Below the pieces are notes generated by a model. That model searched no databases. It saw nothing but the letters and a program-made list of their open reading frames with translations, and was not told the DNA's origin. A program made the translations under genes and the position numbers. Below are positions 50,317 to 60,772 of a stretch of 64,000 nucleotides of DNA, piece by piece (position 1 is the first letter of the stretch; every line of letters starts with the position of its first letter). The stretch comes from Flavobacteriales bacterium (GTDB lineage Bacteria; Bacteroidota; Bacteroidia; Flavobacteriales_F; PHOS-HE28), in contig JADKJM010000008.1 of assembly GCA_016721005.1 (NCBI GenBank), positions 1-64,000 of the forward strand, given 5' to 3'.

Positions 50317-52230
50317 ATGTACATGCTCATGGTCCGTTCCTTCTTCCTCGCCGTTCTCTTCGCACCCGTGTGTACCACCGCCCAGACCCCTTGTGTTGCG
50401 GGCCTCGCGGGAACCTATCCATGCAGCGGCGTGGACCTGATGGCGCGCATGACGGCAGCGACCCTTGGCACCACCGCCCTCAACGACTGTTGGGGCTGGA
50501 CCGATCCGGATAACGGCCACGAGTATGCCTTGGTGGGCCTGGTGAACGGCACCGCCTTCGTGGACATCACCAACCCCGTGGCACCGGTGCGCATCGGCAA
50601 CCTGCCCACGCACTCCGTGAGCAGCGACTGGCGCGACATCAAGGTGTACAACGGCTACGCGTACATCGTGAGCGAAGCCAGCGGCCACGGCATGCAGGTC
50701 TTCAACCTCGCGCGCTTGGATACGGTCACGAACCCGCCGGTCACCTTCACCGAGAATGCGTACGTCGCCACCTTCAGCAAGGCGCACAACATCGTCATCG
50801 ATGAAGAGAGCGCCATGGCGTACGTGGTGGGCGCCAACATCTGTAGCGGCGGCTTGGCCATGTTCTCCCTCGCCAACCCGGCCGCACCGGTGTATGTGGG
50901 TTGCTTCTCCCAGGACGGCTACACCCATGATGCGCAGTGCGTGGTCTATCGCGGTGATGATGTGCAATACCAAGGCAAGCGCATGTGCTTCTGCTCCAAT
51001 GCCGACACCTTCACCATTGTGGATGTGGACGACCCCACCGACCCGATGCAGGTGAGCCGCACCACCTATCCCGGAAGCGCGTACACCCACCAAGGCTGGC
51101 TCTCGGAGGATCACCGCTTCTGGTTCATGAATGATGAACTGGACGAGCAGAACTTCGGCCATAACACCCGCACGCGCGTGTGGAACATCGCGGACCTGGA
51201 CGCGCCGCAGTTGCTCGGGTACTATGACGGCGCCACCGCCGCCATCGACCACAACCTGTACACGCACGCCAACTTGATCTATGAATCCAACTACCGCGCG
51301 GGCCTGCGCATCCTGGATGTGGCGGACCCATCCACCGTATCGCTGAACGAGATCGCGTACTTCGACACCTACCCGGGGAGCAACAGCGCGAGCTTCAACG
51401 GCGCGTGGAGCGTGTATCCCTACTTCACCAGCGGCAACGTCATCATCTCCAGCATTGAAGGAGGGCTCTTCGTGGTGCATCCGAAGTTCAGCAGCCGCAT
51501 CCCCTTGCGCGTGTTCCTGCAAGGACCTTTCGATGCGGGCACCGGCCTGATGCGCGATGACCTCCGCGCGCAGGGACTCATTCCCTTACAGGAACCGTAC
51601 ACAGCAATGGGGTACGCACACGTTGGCGGCGGGGGAGGAGAGAGCACTACTGCTCTCGTACTGGCCACCACCGGCAACAATGCCATTGTGGATTGGGTGG
51701 TGGTGGAACTCCGCGACAAGAACGACCCCACGGTGGTGATCGCCACACGCAGTGCCCTGTTGCAACGCGATGGCGATGTGGTATCCGCGGACGCCACCAC
51801 GCCCGTCACCTTCTCCGTGCCCTTGGGCCTCTACCATGTGGCCGTACACCACCGCAACCACTTGGGGGTGATGAGCGCGGAGCTATTGCCCATCGGACCA
51901 TCCGCTCGCGCGTGGAACATGGGCAACGGAACCGTGCCGCTCCATGGTACGGAACCCACCACCAACGTGGGCGGGACGGCGGTGCTCTGGGCCGGTAACG
52001 CCCTTTCGGACGGGACCCTGCGTTACGTCGGCGCGGCCAACGACCGTGACCCGATCCTGTTCGCCGTGGGCGGATCGATCCCCACCAACACCATCACCGG
52101 GTACCACACGGAGGATGTGGACATGAACGGTGAAGTGAAATACATCGGCGCCGACAACGACCGCGATCCCATCCTGCAGAACATCGGCGGCACCATTCCT
52201 ACGAACACGCGCGCGGAGCAAGTGCCGTGA
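50317..52230 (+). CDS. Secreted choice-of-anchor-B family protein
   Basis: A 637-residue secreted protein with a signal peptide (SFFLAVLFAPVCTTAQ) and repeated LVIVD-type beta-propeller segments (AFVDITNPVAPVRIGNLP; FTIVDVDDPTDPMQVS; LRILDVADPSTVSLNE), as in choice-of-anchor-B proteins of Bacteroidota. The C-terminal quarter has paired repeats GTLRYVGAANDRDPIL and GEVKYIGADNDRDPIL followed by IGG(S/T)IPTNT, a motif recurring in flavobacterial surface proteins. No type-A T9SS tail is visible, so the route of export is uncertain. No catalytic motif; an adhesion or scaffold role is inferred. Confidence 0.85.
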   Translation: MYMLMVRSFFLAVLFAPVCTTAQTPCVAGLAGTYPCSGVDLMARMTAATLGTTALNDCWGWTDPDNGHEYALVGLVNGTAFVDITNPVAPVRIGNLPTHSVSSDWRDIKVYNGYAYIVSEASGHGMQVFNLARLDTVTNPPVTFTENAYVATFSKAHNIVIDEESAMAYVVGANICSGGLAMFSLANPAAPVYVGCFSQDGYTHDAQCVVYRGDDVQYQGKRMCFCSNADTFTIVDVDDPTDPMQVSRTTYPGSAYTHQGWLSEDHRFWFMNDELDEQNFGHNTRTRVWNIADLDAPQLLGYYDGATAAIDHNLYTHANLIYESNYRAGLRILDVADPSTVSLNEIAYFDTYPGSNSASFNGAWSVYPYFTSGNVIISSIEGGLFVVHPKFSSRIPLRVFLQGPFDAGTGLMRDDLRAQGLIPLQEPYTAMGYAHVGGGGGESTTALVLATTGNNAIVDWVVVELRDKNDPTVVIATRSALLQRDGDVVSADATTPVTFSVPLGLYHVAVHHRNHLGVMSAELLPIGPSARAWNMGNGTVPLHGTEPTTNVGGTAVLWAGNALSDGTLRYVGAANDRDPILFAVGGSIPTNTITGYHTEDVDMNGEVKYIGADNDRDPILQNIGGTIPTNTRAEQVP

Positions 52231-52391
52231 GCAGAGACCATGGTGGGAACGTTGTTCGGAAGCCCGGTACGACCAACGAACGACCTTCACCACGAACAAC
52301 GCATTCTCTCCTCCAACGATCCGCGAGGCTTAACATCTTTTCCCAGCACCTTTCGTAGAAGCGTCATTCACGGCAATAGTTTCGCCGCCCG

Positions 52392-52811
52392 ATGACCCTT
52401 GCACGCCTGCCGCATACCCTGATGTTCGGCCTCCTGTTGATCGGTGGCTCCGCCCCGATGGCGGTGACGGCGGACAGTGGTAGGGCAGGTGCGGCTCCGG
52501 TGATCGATGCGACCGCAGCCATGCATGATGCGGCCGGTGACCATGATCCCGCACCATCGTTCGTGCCGGCCTTGCCGCACCCAACGGGATCGGTGCGGCG
52601 CAGCGAACCGTTGATCGAATTTCCGGAGGATGAATGGCCATCGGTCCACGAGGACCTCGGTTCCGTGGTCCATCCAAGCGCGGAGTTCGTGGATCGCACA
52701 TGCAGCAGTGCCTTGCTCTTCTCCCTGATCGGATCGCCCTTCATGGGGCATGCGCCGGACCTCACAGGTCCGGCGAAGCGGTACCTGCATTTCGCGGTGC
52801 TGCGGATCTGA
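52392..52811 (+). CDS. Small predicted secreted protein
   Basis: A 139-residue frame with an N-terminal hydrophobic segment (LMFGLLLIGGSAPMAVTA) and a Pro/His/Asp-rich remainder. TAGTTTC about 20 bases upstream is a possible -7 box. No family is recognised. It precedes the efflux operon on the same strand, about 125 bases away. The call rests on the signal peptide and promoter only. Confidence 0.5.
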   Translation: MTLARLPHTLMFGLLLIGGSAPMAVTADSGRAGAAPVIDATAAMHDAAGDHDPAPSFVPALPHPTGSVRRSEPLIEFPEDEWPSVHEDLGSVVHPSAEFVDRTCSSALLFSLIGSPFMGHAPDLTGPAKRYLHFAVLRI

Positions 52812-52936
52812 TCCCCGGAGGTTCTGTCGGCGCCTAGCTGCGCCCACCCCGGTCCTTTGCCTTTTCCTGTCCTTCCGTTCAATACCCATCGGCCCAAGGC
52901 CCGATGTTTCCCGATCCCCGCGCGCAGCGCACCAAG

Positions 52937-54061
52937 ATGATCACCCCATTACCGATGCGATCCAAAAGCCGACCAATGATGCGAGGAAGTATGCTGCTCC
53001 TGGGCCTGGGTGCCCTGTTGTTCCAAACGGGTTGCGGATCACACGCCGAGGAAAAGGAAGAGGCGCCGAAGTATCCCGCCACCAGCGCTTTGTTCCAGGA
53101 TACCACGGTGGTGCGCGACTACGTGTGCCAGATCCGCGCGATGCAGCACATCGAACTGCGGGCGTTGGAAGAAGGCTACCTACAGGATATCCTGGTGGAT
53201 GAAGGGGCGCACGTGAAGGAAGGCCAGCTCCTGTTCCGCATCAAGCCGATCCTTTATGAGGCTGAGGTGCAGAAAGCCCAGGCCGAGGCGGAGTATGCCG
53301 AGATCGAACTGCGGAATACCGCGGCCCTGGCGGATAGTAATGTGGTCTCGCCCAATGAGCTCGCGATGGCCAAGGCCCATTACGCCATGGCCAAAGCCGA
53401 ACTGGGCGTGGCGCAAGCGCACCTGGGCTTCACGGAGATCCGGGCACCCTTCGATGGCATCATCGACCGGTTCCATGTAAGGAAGGGCAGCTTGGTGAAC
53501 GAGTCGGACCTGCTGAGCGAACTGTCGGACAACAGCCAGATGTGGGTGTACTTCAACGTGCCCGAGGCCGAGTACCTGAACTACAAGAAGAACGAACTGA
53601 CCGGCAACCGCACACAGGTCAAGTTGCGCATGGCCAACAATGAGATCTTCGATCGGATCGGGGAGATCACCACCATCGAGGCGGACTTCGACAACACCAC
53701 GGGCAACATCGCCTTTCGGGCCTCCTTCGTCAATCCCGACAGGTTGTTGCGCCACGGCCAGACCGGCAACATCCTGATGGAGTCGCACCTGAAGAACGTA
53801 CTGCTCATACCGCAGAAGGCCACCTTCGAGGTGCTCGACCACCGCTACGTGTATGTGATCGACAAGGACGGTGTGTTGCACACCAGGCGCATCGAGGTGG
53901 GTGCTGAACTGCAACACCTCTTCGTAGTGACCGAAGGGCTGGCGCCCGACGATCGCATCCTGCTGGAGGGCCTGCGCAAGGTGAAGGACAAGGAGAAGGT
54001 GGACTTCGACTACCTCGTTCCTGATTCGGTGATGAAACACCTCGAACTGTACGCCGAGTGA
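52937..54061 (+). CDS. RND efflux periplasmic adaptor (membrane-fusion protein)
   Basis: A lipoprotein of about 374 residues: a hydrophobic stretch and lipobox-like LLFQTGC. The HlyD/AcrA-type layout follows: barrel-sandwich half (IELRALEEGYLQDILVDEGA), alpha hairpin (AQAEAEYAEIELRN ... AKAELGVAQAHLG), second half-lipoyl (FTEIRAPFDGIIDR), and beta-barrel and membrane-proximal domains (NILMESHLKNVLLIPQKA). It links the inner-membrane pump and outer-membrane channel encoded next. The start is uncertain: 52937 is used; 52904 and 52955 are possible. Confidence 0.9.
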   Translation: MITPLPMRSKSRPMMRGSMLLLGLGALLFQTGCGSHAEEKEEAPKYPATSALFQDTTVVRDYVCQIRAMQHIELRALEEGYLQDILVDEGAHVKEGQLLFRIKPILYEAEVQKAQAEAEYAEIELRNTAALADSNVVSPNELAMAKAHYAMAKAELGVAQAHLGFTEIRAPFDGIIDRFHVRKGSLVNESDLLSELSDNSQMWVYFNVPEAEYLNYKKNELTGNRTQVKLRMANNEIFDRIGEITTIEADFDNTTGNIAFRASFVNPDRLLRHGQTGNILMESHLKNVLLIPQKATFEVLDHRYVYVIDKDGVLHTRRIEVGAELQHLFVVTEGLAPDDRILLEGLRKVKDKEKVDFDYLVPDSVMKHLELYAE

Positions 54062-54084
54062 TCGCGCGGAAACACAACTGATCC

Positions 54085-57000
54085 ATGTTCAGGAATTTCA
54101 TCAAACGGCCTGTACTGGCCATCGTGATCTCGGTCCTCACCGTGTTCATGGGGATGCTCGCTATCGAGCAGCTTCCCACTGCACAGTTCCCGGAGATCGC
54201 GCCGACGACGGTGAACATCTTCGTTGCCTACCCGGGTGCCAGCGCCGACGTGCTGACCCGATCCACCCTGGTGCAGCTGGAAACGGCGATCAACGGCGTA
54301 CAGGGTATGCGTTACATCGCCTCCGACGCCACGAGCGCCGGGGAGGCCACCATCCGCGTGATCTTCGAACCGGGCACCGACCCCAACCAGGCCGTGGTGC
54401 GCGTGAAGACGCGCGTGGACCAGGTGATGCCCAACCTGCCCCTGCTGGTGCAACGCGAAGGTGTGATCATCACGCCCGTGCAGCCGAGCATGCTCATGTA
54501 CGTGAACCTCTACGGCGATGGCAAGGACGCCGATGAGTTGTTCCTGTACAACTACGCCTTCACGCAATTGATCCCGGAGATCCAGCGGATCCGGTGTGGC
54601 ACAAGCGCAGATCCTCGGCAGTCGCAAATACGCCATGCGCGTGTGGTTGAAGCCCGATCGTATGCGCGCCTACAAGATCTCCGCCGAGGAGGTGATGGAG
54701 GCCTTGGCGGAACAAAGCCTCATTGCCCGACCGGGGCGTTTGGGCCAGAGCTCCGGCATCGACGCGCAGGCGTTCGAGTATGTGCTGATCTACCAAGGCC
54801 AGTTCAGCGAGCCGGACCAGTACAAGAACATCATCGTCCGCTCGAACGAGAAGGGCGAGCAGGTCCGCATACGTGACATCGCGGAGGTGGAACTCGGCAG
54901 CGAGTTCTTCGACATCTACTCCACCATGGACGGCAAGCCGTCGGCTTCGATCGTGTTGAAACAGACCGTGGGCAGCAACGCCAGTGATGTGATCGCACAG
55001 GTGAAGGAGAAGCTGAAGGAACTCGCCGAGGTGATGCCACCCAGCATCGATTACAAAGTGAGCTACGACGTGTCCACCTTCCTGAACGCCTCCACGGAAC
55101 AGGTGATGCACACCCTGCGCGATGCCTTCATCCTGGTGGCCTTGGTCGTGTTCATCTTCCTGGGTGACTGGCGCTCCACATTGATCCCGATCATCGCCGT
55201 ACCGGTATCCATGATCGGCACCTTCTTCATCATGCAGATGTTCGGGTTGTCGATCAACCTGATCACGCTGTTCGCACTGGTGCTGTCCATCGGTATCGTG
55301 GTGGACAATGCCATTGTGGTGGTGGAAGCGGTGCATGCCAAGATGGAACTGGAGCACCTCGCGCCCTACAACGCGGTCCAGGCCGTGATGGGCGAGATCG
55401 GCGGTGCCATCATCGCCATCACGCTGATGATGGTCTCGGTGTTCATTCCCATCGCGTTCATGACCGGGCCGGTGGGTGTGTTCTACCGCCAGTTCTCCAT
55501 CACCATGGCGGGCGGTATCATCATCAGCGCCGTGGTGGCCCTCACACTCACCCCGGTGTTGTGCGCCATGATGCTGAAGCCGCATGTGGACGGCCACGTG
55601 AAGAAGCGGAACCTGCTCGATCGCTTCCTCGCCTGGTTCAACAAGGGCTTCGAGCGCCTCACCGGAGGGTACGTGAAGATCCTTGATCGGGTGGTGGCCC
55701 GGCGCGCATTGACCTTCGGCGCGCTGATCGTCTTCTGCGGGGGCATCTACCTCTCCGGCAGGGTGTTGCCCGCGGGCTTCATTCCGAGTGAGGACCAAGG
55801 CACCATCTACGCCATCATCCAAACGCCTCCGGGCTCCACCTTGGAGACCACCAACAAGGTGGCGCACCAGCTGACGCAGATCTGCGAGGAGATCCCCGAG
55901 GTGGAGTCCGTTTCCTCCCTAGCGGGGTACGAGATCATGACCGAAGGCCGCGGCTCCAACGCCGGCACGTGCCTGATCGACCTGAAGCCCTGGCACGATC
56001 GGCACAAGGACGTACACGAGGTGATGGCGGAACTGGAACTGAAGACCAAGAACCTCGGCGCGGTGATCGAATACTTCGAGCCGCCTGCCGTACCGGGCTT
56101 CGGCTCATCGGGCGGCTTCTCGCTACGGATGCTGGACAAGACGAACGGGACGGACTACCACGAGTTCGACCGCGTGAACAAGGAGTTCATGGCCGCTTTG
56201 GCCAAGCGCAAGGAACTCACCGGCCTGTTCACCTTCTATGCCGCCAACTACCCGCAGTACGAGATCAAGATCGACAACCAGGCGGCGATGCAGAAGGGCG
56301 TTTCCATCGGCAAGGCCATGGAGAACCTGAACATCCTCATCGGTAGCACCTACGAACAAGGCTTCATCCGCTTCGGTCGCTTCTTCAAGGTGTACGTGCA
56401 GTCCGGGCCGGAGTATCGCCGATATCCGTCCGACCTGACGGCCCTTTTCGTGAAGAACGAGGAAGGCGAGATGGTACCGTACTCCTCCTTCATGCGCTTT
56501 GAGAAGAGCCTTGGCCCGAACGAGATCACGCGCTACAACATGTACAACTCGGCGGCGATCCGCGGGCTTCCGGCCAACGGGTTCACGAGCGGCGATGCCA
56601 TCAACGCGATCAAGGAGGTGGCCAAGGAGAACCTGCCGCGTGGGTACGACATCGCTTGGGAAGGCCTTTCCTATGATGAGGCCGGGCGCGGGAACGAGGC
56701 CATCTACATCTTCCTCGTCGTGCTCATTTTCGTGTACCTCGTGCTCGCCGCGCAGTACGAGAGCTTCCTGCTGCCGCTCGTGGTGATCCTCTCGCTGCCT
56801 GTCGGTGTGCTCGGCTCGTTCCTGATGTTGAAGTTGATGGGCCTTGCGAACGACGTGTACGCGCAGATCGGCATCATCATGCTCATCGGCCTCTTGGGCA
56901 AGAACGCGGTGTTGATCGTGGAGTTCGCGGTGCAGAAACAACGTGCGGGTGCCACCATCCTCGAAGCGACCATCGAAGGTGCGAGGGCCCGGTTCCGCCC

Positions 57001-57328
57001 GATCCTCATGACCTCCTTCGCCTTCATCGCCGGCCTTATCCCGCTGGTGATCGCGACCGGTGCTGGCGCGATCGGCAACCGCACCATCGGCTCATCGGCA
57101 TTGGGCGGCATGCTCGTGGGTACGCTGGTCGGCGTGTTGGTGATCCCCGGCCTCTACTACGTGTTCGCCACCATGATCAAGGGCCGCAAGCTCATCAAGG
57201 ATGAGGCGGATGAGCCGGTGTCCGAAGAGTTCATGCGGCGCGACGAGGAAGGAATGCGGTACAGGGAGACCGTCCGTATGCTCACTGGGCGCATGCGGGA
57301 ACTATTGAAACGCAAGAAGGACGAATGA
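54085..57328 (+). CDS. RND multidrug efflux pump, AcrB-like (frameshifted)
   Basis: An inner-membrane drug/proton antiporter of the HAE-1 type, about 1081 residues if repaired. The N-terminal part (FIKRPVLAIVISVLT, VRVKTRVDQVMPNLP) runs in one frame to about 54591; the rest continues in another frame from GVAQAQIL (54593). Losing one base or adding two at cggatccggtgtgg gives IQRI-GVAQAQILG as expected. Remaining motifs are intact: VDNAIVVVEAVHAK (the second of the usual Asp pair is Asn), GLLGKNAVLIVEFA with the relay Lys, and all transmembrane blocks. Its stop overlaps the next ATG (ATGA). Either a sequencing indel or an inactivated pump. Confidence 0.9.
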
Positions 57329-58773
57329 ACACCGCGATCTCCATGCGCTCGAATACAAAGCCGTTGGCCATAGCGGTCATGTTGGCCGTACTGACGCTGT
57401 CGTCCTGCATACCCGCACTGAAAGTGCGTGAAGCCCGTAAGAACACGCCGTCCGCTTACACCAATTCAACGGACACCACCGACGCGGCCATCATCCCGTT
57501 GAAGCAGTTCTTCACCGATCCGTACCTGCGTGTACTCATCGACACTGCCCTATCGGGCAACCAGGAGTTGAACATCATGTTGCAGGAGATCACCATGGCG
57601 CAGAACGAAGTGCGCGCACGCAAAGGGGAATACCTGCCCTTCGTGGACATCGGTGGTGCGGCAGGTGTGGAGAAGGTGGGCCGATTCACACGCAACGGTG
57701 CGGTGGAGCACAATGTGGAAGTGGATGAGGGCAAGGAGTTCCCCGAACCATTGCCCGACTTCCTGTTGAATGCACGCGCCTCCTGGGAGATCGACATCTG
57801 GAGGAAGCTGCGCAACGCCAAGCAGGCGGCCGTGATGCGCTACCTCGGTTCAGTGGAGGGCCGGAACTTCATGATCACGCATCTCGTGGCGGAGATCGCC
57901 AGCTCGTACTACGAGTTGATGGCGCTGGACAACCAGCTGCAGATCCTCCAGAGCAACATCGCCATCCAGCAGGATGCCCTTCAGATCGTGCGATTGGAGA
58001 AGCAGGCGGCCAAGGTCACCGAGCTGGCCGTGCGTCGGTTCGAGGCCGAGGTGCTGAAGAACCGCAGCAAGCAATTCGAGATCCAGCAGCAGGTCGTGGA
58101 GATGGAGAACAGGATCAACTTCCTGGTGGGCCGCTATCCACAACCCATACCGCGCAACTCACAAGCCTTCTCCAGCCTCTTGCCCGATACCGTGTTCGCT
58201 GGACTGCCATCCCAACTCTTGGCCTATCGCCCGGACATCCGGAAGGCTGAACTGGAGATCGCAGCTGCGAAGCTGGATGTGAAGTCGGCGAAGGCGAACT
58301 TCTATCCATCATTGCGCATCACGGCGGGCGTTGGATTGAATGCCATCAACACGACCTATTTGACGCAAACACCGCAGTCGCTGCTCTACAATGCCGTGGG
58401 CGATCTCGTGGCCCCATTGATCAACCGGAACGCGATCAAGGCGGTCTATGCCAATGCCAACGCTCACCAATTGCAGGTGGTGTACGACTATGAGCGCACC
58501 CTGCTGAACGCGTACGTGGAAGTGGTGAACCAGCTCTCGAACATCAAGAATCTGCGCAGCAGCTTCGACCTGCGTGCCCAACAGGTGGACGCGCTCTCCA
58601 GCTCCATCACGATCTCCACCAATTTGTTCCGCTCCGCTCGCGCGGACTACATGGAGGTACTGCTCACGCAACGGGATGCGCTTGAATCGAAGTTCGAACT
58701 CGTGGAGACACGCAAGCAATTGCTGAACGCGCACGTGGACATCTACCGCGCATTGGGTGGCGGGTGGAAATAG
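57325..58773 (+). CDS. TolC-like outer-membrane efflux lipoprotein
   Basis: A 482-residue channel of the NodT/OEP type, with a lipobox (LAVLTLSSC) after the signal helix. It contains two copies of the helical repeat, e.g. LNIMLQEITMAQNEVRARKGEYLP and YRPDIRKAELEIAAAKLDVK, the latter being the typical second-repeat signature. It is the third member of the efflux operon, overlapping the pump gene by 4 bases. Length and motifs are normal for the family. Confidence 0.92.
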   Translation: MNTAISMRSNTKPLAIAVMLAVLTLSSCIPALKVREARKNTPSAYTNSTDTTDAAIIPLKQFFTDPYLRVLIDTALSGNQELNIMLQEITMAQNEVRARKGEYLPFVDIGGAAGVEKVGRFTRNGAVEHNVEVDEGKEFPEPLPDFLLNARASWEIDIWRKLRNAKQAAVMRYLGSVEGRNFMITHLVAEIASSYYELMALDNQLQILQSNIAIQQDALQIVRLEKQAAKVTELAVRRFEAEVLKNRSKQFEIQQQVVEMENRINFLVGRYPQPIPRNSQAFSSLLPDTVFAGLPSQLLAYRPDIRKAELEIAAAKLDVKSAKANFYPSLRITAGVGLNAINTTYLTQTPQSLLYNAVGDLVAPLINRNAIKAVYANANAHQLQVVYDYERTLLNAYVEVVNQLSNIKNLRSSFDLRAQQVDALSSSITISTNLFRSARADYMEVLLTQRDALESKFELVETRKQLLNAHVDIYRALGGGWK

Positions 58774-58857
58774 GCGCAGCACTCCGCTGGGCAATGCGTG
58801 GAGCGATGTGATCCGCAGGAATTGCGGGCACTTCGTAACGGTGGATGTGAGTGCCGA

Positions 58858-58883
58858 GCGAGCATGACGTCGATCATGCTCGC
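58858..58883. promoter_or_regulatory. 26-bp palindrome before the SpoIIAA-like gene
   Basis: gcgagcatga and tcatgctcgc are perfect 10-bp inverted arms around cgtcga. It lies 17 bases before tatcttg (58900), a possible -7 box. There is no T tract, so an operator is more likely than a terminator. Confidence 0.4.
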
Positions 58884-58933
58884 ACGGATGGTCGGCCGAT
58901 ATCTTGTTGAACACACGGAAACCCCATGACCCC

Positions 58934-59332
58934 ATGATCGAACAATTGAAGACATTCCCCGACAACGTACTGGCGATCGAAGTGATCGACGGCTTCACCG
59001 GAACGGACGAGCAGTTGTGCCGGAAGTGGTTCGAAGCCAAACGTGTCGCCGGAGCCGAACAGGTGAACGTATTGGTGAAGTTGGACGAGATGAAGCTCTC
59101 CGCGACCAGTGTGAAAGCCTTCTTCGAGGACATCCTCTGGGCGTTGCGGAACTACACCCATCTTGGGCATCTGGCCATCGTCGCGCATTCCAAGGTCCTG
59201 AAGGCCATGGTGCCGTTGGACAACCTGTTCTTCCAACGCGCCAGCGAAGGCCGCTTGGAGCGCTACTTCGATGTTTCGCAATTGAACGAGGCCATCGCGT
59301 TCGTGAACGAGGGACCTTCCGCCGAAGGTTAG
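58934..59332 (+). CDS. SpoIIAA-like (STAS-fold) protein
   Basis: A 132-residue soluble protein. The alternating beta/alpha pattern, VLAIEVIDGFTGTDEQ, VNVLVKLDEMKLSATS, FFEDILWALRNY and HLAIVAHSK fit the SpoIIAA-like (PF11964) family. Such proteins are anti-anti-sigma or STAS-type folds of unclear role in this phylum. Start at 58934 (MIEQLKTFPDN). It stands alone between the efflux operon and the transporter. Confidence 0.72.
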   Translation: MIEQLKTFPDNVLAIEVIDGFTGTDEQLCRKWFEAKRVAGAEQVNVLVKLDEMKLSATSVKAFFEDILWALRNYTHLGHLAIVAHSKVLKAMVPLDNLFFQRASEGRLERYFDVSQLNEAIAFVNEGPSAEG

Positions 59333-59367
59333 GAGCCACCGGTGATCCCGATGTGGGCTGGGCGTGG

Positions 59368-59411
59368 CGTCTTTTTCACGGCAGCTGTTCCAAGGTGATC
59401 TGCGACCTTCA
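59368..59411 (+). promoter_or_regulatory. Promoter with reversed GTGAAAAAGACG element for the transporter gene
   Basis: CGTCTTTTTCAC at 59368-59379 (reverse complement of the shared element), with GACCTTCA at 59404-59411 as a degenerate -7 box, 36 nt apart. It lies 31 bases before the transporter ATG. Same geometry as cassettes A and B. Confidence 0.45.
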
Positions 59412-59441
59412 ACCGATGGTCGGACGAAGCTTTCGCTCGGA

Positions 59442-60653
59442 ATGGTGATGAACGCGATCATTGTTGCGGTGGCCTTGTCGATCGCGGGGTACCTCGCCTT
59501 CGCGCCGCGGCTTAGGAGGTCCGCGCGCTGGCGTGCCACGGTAACGCCGCTGGCCTCCATCATGGGAAGCGGCTTCCTGGTGAGCGCTCCGTTGCTCGCT
59601 GGTGCGGTGGGCTATTTCGCCGTCTTCTGCATGGCGGCCCTGTTGGTGCTGGCGTATGCCGCAGGCGGGGCGGTGCGCTTCAACATCCGCCACTTCGAAC
59701 CCATTGAGAACGACGGACACGGTGTGCCGCAAGTGGTCGGCTCCCTTTCGCGCCTCGTACTTGCCGGGGCCTATTTCATCTCCGTCACCTACTACCTACA
59801 ACTCCTCGCAGCGTTCGTCGGCAGTGCGGTGGGCGTTCATGATGAAGCCGCCATGCACGGGATGACCACGGGCCTGTTGGTGGTGATCGCGGCCATAGGC
59901 ATGTGGCGCGGCCTGAAATTGCTTGAAGGCGTCGAACGTTTTGCCGTTGCCCTCAACCTGGGCATGATCGCGGCGCTCATCGTCGCGCTGGCGATCCACA
60001 ACATCGGGTTGCTGTCCAATGGCGACTGGAACCTTCCGGCGGTGCCCTCCACGATCGATCTGCACGATGTGCGGGTCCTGTTGGGCTTGCTGATCGTGGT
60101 ACAGGGGTTCGAAACCTCGCGCTATCTGGGCGACGAGCACAGTGCGGAGGAACGCATCGTCACCATGCGCAGGGCACAGCTCATCTCCGCATTGATCTAT
60201 CTCGTATTCATCGGGCTCGTCACCGTGCTCTTCCAGGACGGCATGGGCTCCGATGTGACAGCGATCGTGCGCATGACCGCACCGCTCGCCATTGTGCTTC
60301 CTGTCATGATCTCCCTCGCGGCGATCGGGAGCCAGTTCAGCGCCGCCGTGGCCGACACCGAAGGTGCTGGAGGGTTGATCGAGGAGATCAGCCGTCGGAA
60401 ACTGCCGCTCCGTTGGGCCTATCTCTTGATCCTCTTGATCACCGTGGCCTTGACCTGGGCGACCGATGTGAACACGATCATCGCGTATGCGTCGCGTGCC
60501 TTTGCGTTGTACTACACCCTGCAATGCGTAGTAGCAAGCAGTGTGGCCCACGGCAGTGTCGATCTTCCCAAGCGGCGTTGGCGGATGGTGGGCTTCGCGT
60601 TGCTTGCGCTCGTGTGCCTGCTCGTATTCCTCTTCGGCCTGCCCTCGGAATAG
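59442..60653 (+). CDS. APC-like multi-pass transporter
   Basis: A 403-residue protein with about eleven to twelve hydrophobic helices and few loops. It starts MVMNAIIVAVALSIAGYLAF (59442) because the shared promoter lies just upstream. ASIMGSGFLVSAPLLAG near the N-terminus is a glycine-rich first helix typical of the APC/LeuT-fold families; a ligand is not evident. No operon partner. The substrate is unknown. Confidence 0.8.
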   Translation: MVMNAIIVAVALSIAGYLAFAPRLRRSARWRATVTPLASIMGSGFLVSAPLLAGAVGYFAVFCMAALLVLAYAAGGAVRFNIRHFEPIENDGHGVPQVVGSLSRLVLAGAYFISVTYYLQLLAAFVGSAVGVHDEAAMHGMTTGLLVVIAAIGMWRGLKLLEGVERFAVALNLGMIAALIVALAIHNIGLLSNGDWNLPAVPSTIDLHDVRVLLGLLIVVQGFETSRYLGDEHSAEERIVTMRRAQLISALIYLVFIGLVTVLFQDGMGSDVTAIVRMTAPLAIVLPVMISLAAIGSQFSAAVADTEGAGGLIEEISRRKLPLRWAYLLILLITVALTWATDVNTIIAYASRAFALYYTLQCVVASSVAHGSVDLPKRRWRMVGFALLALVCLLVFLFGLPSE

Positions 60654-60772
60654 CGCGACTGCTTTTTCGGTGATGCTTGTGGTGTGAAGTTGTGATCATC
60701 GAGGAAGGTGGCATCCAAAGAATACCGCATCCGCGGAATCGATCGTAACCTTTATCGGACTTCCGCGACTTA

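Noticed and set aside
54085..57328. Programmed ribosomal frameshift in the RND pump gene
   Set aside because: There is no slippery heptamer or downstream structure at 54592; RND pumps are not known to use frameshifting, so an indel is simpler.
60100..60125. ggttcgaaacc as a tRNA T-arm-like sequence
   Set aside because: It lies inside the transporter reading frame and no cloverleaf surrounds it; no tRNA or rRNA gene was recognised in the window.
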